Source: Enterobacter chuandaensis (GTDB lineage: Bacteria > Pseudomonadota > Gammaproteobacteria > Enterobacterales > Enterobacteriaceae). From it: 64,000 nucleotides of DNA. The stretch lies in assembly GCF_003594915.1 (NCBI RefSeq), contig NZ_QZCS01000010.1, forward strand, positions 90,176 to 154,175, in the 5' to 3' direction. Each line of letters starts with the position of its first letter. Position 1 is the stretch's first letter. Position numbers and translations under genes: made by a program. Shown here piece after piece: positions 60,590 through 64,000 of this stretch. Under the pieces are notes generated by a model. That model saw only the letters and a list, made by a program, of their open reading frames with translations, had not been told where the DNA came from and searched no databases.

Positions 60590-61771
60590 ATGTCCCATCG
60601 CCGCTCAGCCGTAAAAGGATCGCTATCCTTTTCTCATCCCGCGGTCCGCGCCTGGCTATTCCAGATTATTGCTATTGTTGCGGTTGTTCTCATCGCCGTG
60701 TATCTCATCCATAACACCATAACCAACCTGAATAATCGCGGTATTACGTCCGGATTTGCGTTTCTGGATCGCAGCGCGGGGTTTGGTATCGTTCAGCACC
60801 TGATTGATTACCAGGAAGGTGATACTTATGGACGCGTATTTGTAGTCGGCTTGCTGAATACGCTGTTGGTCTCAGCACTTTGTATCATCTTCGCGTCGAT
60901 ACTGGGCTTCTTTATTGGCCTTGCGCGCCTTTCTGAAAACTGGCTCCTGCGGAAACTGTCGACTGTGTATATTGAGACGTTTCGCAATATCCCGCCGCTG
61001 CTGCAGATCTTCTTCTGGTATTTCGCTGTGCTGCGTAACCTTCCCGGTCCCCGCCAGGCCGTCGATGCGTTTGAGCTGTTTTTCCTGAGTAACCGTGGGC
61101 TGTATATTCCTTCTCCTGAATCTGGCGAAGGGCTGTATCCCTTCATTGCTGCGATTGTGATAGCACTTGCTCTCTCTGCCGGGATATTCCGCTTTAACCG
61201 TAAACACCAGATTAAAACCGGTCAGCTTCGTAAAACCTGGCCCACGGCGGCAGTACTGATCGTTGGCCTGCCGCTATTGGCGCACTGGTTGTCTGGAGCC
61301 GCGCTGCACTGGGATGTTCCGCATCTGCGGGGCTTTAACTTCCAGGGTGGAATGGTGTTGATTCCTGAACTGGCAGCCCTGACGCTGGCACTTTCGATTT
61401 ATACGTCCGCCTTTATCGCTGAGATTATTCGTGCCGGGATCCAGGCCGTCCCGCACGGGCAACACGAAGCAGCGCGCTCATTGGGGCTACCTCATACGGT
61501 GACGCTTCGCCAGGTCATTATTCCGCAGGCGCTGCGGGTCATCATTCCGCCCCTGACCAGCCAGTACCTCAACATCGTCAAAAACTCGTCGCTGGCCGCC
61601 GCTATTGGTTATCCGGATATGGTATCTCTGTTCGCCGGAACCGTGCTTAACCAGACCGGGCAAGCCATTGAAACTATCGCCATCACCATGTCTGTCTATC
61701 TGATCATCAGCCTGATGATTTCGTTGCTGATGAACCTGTATAACCGTCGCATTGCACTGGTCGAGCGCTAA
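60590..61771 (+). CDS. yhdX: Amino-acid ABC transporter permease YhdX
   Basis: One of two permease subunits of the YhdWXYZ importer (AapQ type), 393 residues with about eight membrane helices. The ABC-ATPase contact (EAA) loop is visible as EAARSLGLPHTVTLRQVIIPQALRVI, before SLAAAIGYPD. ATG 60590 (MSHRRSAVKG) has GAGG 7 bases upstream; the frame is open to 60530 but that start is not supported. Confidence 0.95.
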   Translation: MSHRRSAVKGSLSFSHPAVRAWLFQIIAIVAVVLIAVYLIHNTITNLNNRGITSGFAFLDRSAGFGIVQHLIDYQEGDTYGRVFVVGLLNTLLVSALCIIFASILGFFIGLARLSENWLLRKLSTVYIETFRNIPPLLQIFFWYFAVLRNLPGPRQAVDAFELFFLSNRGLYIPSPESGEGLYPFIAAIVIALALSAGIFRFNRKHQIKTGQLRKTWPTAAVLIVGLPLLAHWLSGAALHWDVPHLRGFNFQGGMVLIPELAALTLALSIYTSAFIAEIIRAGIQAVPHGQHEAARSLGLPHTVTLRQVIIPQALRVIIPPLTSQYLNIVKNSSLAAAIGYPDMVSLFAGTVLNQTGQAIETIAITMSVYLIISLMISLLMNLYNRRIALVER

Positions 61772-61780
61772 GGATCTATG

Positions 61781-62884
61781 ATGACAAAAGCGATACTGTC
61801 GCACTCCCCGCGCCCAACCAGCGTCACAGGGGGGCGTTTTATTCTCTGGGCGCGTAAGAATCTTTTCTCCAGCTGGAGCAACAGCCTGCTGACGCTTGTT
61901 TGCCTGTGGCTCATGTGGGAATTGATCCCACCTCTCCTGAACTGGGCATTTCTGCAGGCTAACTGGGTCGGTTCCACTCGTGCTGACTGCACGAAGGCGG
62001 GCGCATGCTGGGTGTTTATTCATGAGCGCTTCGGCCAATTCATGTATGGATTGTATCCCCATGAACAGCGCTGGCGGATTAATCTGGCGCTGGTTATCGG
62101 CCTGCTTTCTATCGCGGCCATGTTCTGGAAAAAGCTGCCGCATCGTGGACGCTATATTGCCTGCTGGGCAGTGGTATATCCCATTATCGTTTGGGTGCTG
62201 TTATATGGGGGCTTCCTGGGACTGGAGCGCGTTGAAACCCGCCAGTGGGGCGGTTTGACGCTGACGTTGATCATTGCTTCAGTGGGGATAGCTGGTGCGC
62301 TACCGTGGGGAATTCTACTTGCGCTGGGGCGGCGTTCAAAAATGCCGGTTGTACGCATGCTCTCCGTTATCTTCATCGAGTTCTGGCGCGGCGTACCGCT
62401 TATCACCGTTCTGTTTATGTCTTCAGTCATGCTGCCGCTGTTTATGGCGGAAGGCACAACGATCGACAAGCTGATCCGTGCCCTGGTCGGTGTGATTCTT
62501 TTCCAGTCTGCCTATGTTGCAGAGGTTGTGCGAGGTGGTTTGCAGGCATTGCCTAAGGGGCAATATGAAGCCGCAGAATCACTGGCGCTCGGTTACTGGA
62601 AAACGCAGGGACTGGTCATTCTTCCACAAGCACTCAAGCTGGTCATTCCGGGGCTGGTTAACACTATTATTGCCCTCTTCAAAGATACCAGCCTGGTGAT
62701 CATTATCGGATTGTTCGATCTCTTTAGTAGCGTGCAGCAGGCTACCGTTGACCCTGTCTGGCTGGGTATGTCCACCGAGGGATATGTCTTTGCCGCACTG
62801 ATCTACTGGATCTTCTGTTTTAGCATGTCGCGCTATAGCCAGCATCTGGAAAAGCGCTTTAACACCGGGCGTACACCGCACTGA
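61781..62884 (+). CDS. yhdY: Amino-acid ABC transporter permease YhdY
   Basis: Second permease (AapM type), 367 residues, pairing with YhdX. The EAA loop is [29 protein letters not shown]. Two neighbouring ATG codons exist (61778, 61781); the second leaves 7 bases after AAGG and fits the E. coli length. It begins 9 bases after yhdX. Confidence 0.95.
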   Translation: MTKAILSHSPRPTSVTGGRFILWARKNLFSSWSNSLLTLVCLWLMWELIPPLLNWAFLQANWVGSTRADCTKAGACWVFIHERFGQFMYGLYPHEQRWRINLALVIGLLSIAAMFWKKLPHRGRYIACWAVVYPIIVWVLLYGGFLGLERVETRQWGGLTLTLIIASVGIAGALPWGILLALGRRSKMPVVRMLSVIFIEFWRGVPLITVLFMSSVMLPLFMAEGTTIDKLIRALVGVILFQSAYVAEVVRGGLQALPKGQYEAAESLALGYWKTQGLVILPQALKLVIPGLVNTIIALFKDTSLVIIIGLFDLFSSVQQATVDPVWLGMSTEGYVFAALIYWIFCFSMSRYSQHLEKRFNTGRTPH

Positions 62885-62891
62885 GGAAATT

Positions 62892-63650
62892 ATGAGCCAA
62901 ATAACTATGACACCCGCCGACGCGATGATTACGCTGGAAAACGTCAATAAATGGTATGGACAGTTTCATGTCCTGAAGGACATCAATCTTAAGGTGAAGC
63001 AGGGCGAACGTATCGTTCTTTGTGGGCCTTCCGGTTCAGGAAAATCAACAACCATTCGCTGTATTAACCATCTTGAAGAACATCAGCAGGGGCGCATTGT
63101 GGTTGATGGTATCGAGCTGAATGAAGATGTCCGCAATATCGATCGTGTACGGCAGGAAGTAGGTATGGTGTTCCAGCACTTCAATTTGTTTCCCCATCTG
63201 ACCGTTTTACAAAACTGCACGCTGGCCCCCATTTGGGTTCAAAAGATGCCGAAAAAGGAGGCCGATGCGCTGGCTATGCACTACCTGGAACGAGTGCGTA
63301 TCGCTGAACATGCCAATAAATTCCCAGGGCAGATATCCGGCGGTCAACAACAGCGCGTGGCTATCGCCCGTTCGCTGTGTATGAAGCCTAAAATCATGCT
63401 GTTTGACGAACCGACATCTGCGCTGGATCCGGAAATGGTGAAAGAGGTGCTGGACACGATGATTGGGCTGGCACAATCCGGAATGACGATGCTGTGCGTG
63501 ACGCATGAGATGGGTTTTGCCAGAACGGTAGCAGATCGGGTGATCTTTATGGATCGTGGTGAAATTGTTGAACAGGCACCGCCGGATGAATTCTTTGCGC
63601 ATCCTAAGTCTGAACGTACGCGGGCATTCCTGTCGCAGGTGATTCATTAG
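62892..63650 (+). CDS. yhdZ: Amino-acid ABC transporter ATPase YhdZ
   Basis: ATP-binding subunit that powers the YhdWXYZ importer. The 252-residue protein has Walker [10 protein letters not shown], signature [14 protein letters not shown], Walker [15 protein letters not shown] and the H-loop CVTHEMGFA. Last gene of the operon; a REP element lies directly after it. Confidence 0.96.
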   Translation: MSQITMTPADAMITLENVNKWYGQFHVLKDINLKVKQGERIVLCGPSGSGKSTTIRCINHLEEHQQGRIVVDGIELNEDVRNIDRVRQEVGMVFQHFNLFPHLTVLQNCTLAPIWVQKMPKKEADALAMHYLERVRIAEHANKFPGQISGGQQQRVAIARSLCMKPKIMLFDEPTSALDPEMVKEVLDTMIGLAQSGMTMLCVTHEMGFARTVADRVIFMDRGEIVEQAPPDEFFAHPKSERTRAFLSQVIH

Positions 63651-63660
63651 TCGTTTATTC

Positions 63661-63691
63661 TGCCGGGTGGCGGCTTCGCCTTACCCGGCCT
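63661..63691. repeat. REP-type palindromic element (copy 2)
   Basis: Same 31-base palindrome as at 940-971. It separates yhdZ from the convergent rrn operon end, again at a convergent 3' boundary. Confidence 0.8.
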
Positions 63692-63714
63692 GCCGTTTTT
63701 TCGACGCATAAACG

Positions 63715-63744
63715 CAAAAAGGCCATCCTTTCGGATGGCCTTCT
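63715..63744 (-). terminator. rrn operon terminator
   Basis: Read on the minus strand: AAGGCCATCC-GAAA-GGATGGCCTT followed by TTTGCG, closely like the E. coli rrnB T2 terminator. It lies about 10 bases after the 5S gene. Confidence 0.93.
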
Positions 63745-63754
63745 CACTTATTTG

Positions 63755-63874
63755 ATGTCTGGCAGTTCCCTACTCTCACATGGGGAGACCCCACACTACC
63801 ATCGGCGCTACGGCGTTTCACTTCTGAGTTCGGCATGGGGTCAGGTGGGACCACCGCGCTAAAGCCGCCAGACA
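63755..63874 (-). rRNA. rrf: 5S ribosomal RNA (distal copy)
   Basis: A 120-base gene on the minus strand with the conserved core from CTGGCGGC through GCCGAACTCAGAAGTG to GGGAACTGCCAG. Being beyond the tRNA-Thr gene at the end of an rrn operon, it matches the second 5S gene (rrfF) that follows thrV in E. coli rrnD; the rest of the operon lies beyond the window. Confidence 0.96.
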
Positions 63875-63915
63875 AATTCTTTTACTTCTTGCCGAACTTT
63901 AACCTAAGTATAAAG

Positions 63916-63991
63916 TGGTGCTGATACCCAGAGTCGAACTGGGGACCTCACCCTTACCAAGGGTGCGCTCTACCAACTGAGCCATATCAGC
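63916..63991 (-). tRNA. thrV: tRNA-Thr (GGT anticodon)
   Basis: A 76-base tRNA on the minus strand: acceptor GCTGATA pairs with TATCAGC, anticodon loop CTTGGTAA gives GGT, the T loop is TTCGACT, and the 3' CCA is encoded. It reads ACC and ACU codons. Its position between 5S genes matches the rrnD-type operon end (thrV). Confidence 0.97.
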
Positions 63992-64000
63992 ACGCTAAAT

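Overview
The window is a stretch of chromosome from a gamma-proteobacterium of the family Enterobacteriaceae, most likely Enterobacter or a close relative such as Lelliottia, Leclercia or Klebsiella. Nearly every protein can be read as a full-length counterpart of an Escherichia coli protein, and the gene order from yhcC to the rrn genes is the E. coli 3.3-3.4 Mb order. The differences are typical of Enterobacter/Klebsiella-type genomes: aroQ before accBC, msrPQ after acuI, an alpha-carbonic anhydrase after prmA, an MHYT-GGDEF-EAL gene before acrS, and an aldehyde dehydrogenase before aaeB. I saw no prophage, insertion sequence, CRISPR array or integron. These names rest on recalled family sequences, not on a database search.

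Layout. 1-4255: ahr (5' end cut off), dihydroxyacetone kinase and yjgR, genes that E. coli carries elsewhere or lacks. 4235-5176: yhcC; its 3' end overlaps yjgR, so a rearrangement joint relative to E. coli lies here. 5177-11783: glutamate synthase gltBD with a long leader and a conserved-looking upstream ORF. 11780-20661: sspBA, rplM-rpsI, zapE, zapG, degQ, degS, mdh, argR. 20662-27860: two tandem yhcN-type stress genes, yhcO, aldehyde dehydrogenase, the aaeXAB efflux genes and their regulator aaeR. 27861-40125: tldD, yhdP, rng, yhdE, mreDCB and csrD, all on the minus strand. 40309-48208: acuI, msrPQ, aroQ-accB-accC, yhdT-panF, prmA. 48319-53239: carbonic anhydrase, dusB-fis, yhdU, MHYT-GGDEF-EAL protein. 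53155-59044: acrS, acrEF, yhdV. 59045-63650: yhdWXYZ amino-acid ABC transporter. 63661-64000: REP element, rrn terminator, 5S rRNA and tRNA-Thr, the distal end of an rrn operon on the minus strand.

How the parts work together. The two ends of the window share a nitrogen theme: gltBD makes glutamate from glutamine, and yhdWXYZ imports amino acids behind what looks like a sigma54 promoter with an upstream NtrC-like site. Core physiology fills the middle: ribosomal proteins, periplasmic proteolysis (DegQ/DegS), cell shape and division (MreBCD, ZapE, ZapG), fatty-acid initiation (AccBC), pantothenate uptake and envelope maintenance (YhdP, TldD, MsrPQ). Efflux appears twice (AaeAB, AcrEF), each beside its own regulator.

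Best leads for follow-up: a perfect 12-bp hairpin whose 3' arm contains the msrP Shine-Dalgarno sequence; the leader ORF overlapping gltB out of frame; the sigma54/NtrC arrangement before yhdW; and the yjgR/yhcC and MHYT-gene/acrS convergent overlaps, which both look like scars of rearrangement or insertion. I did not find a wholly new multi-gene system.
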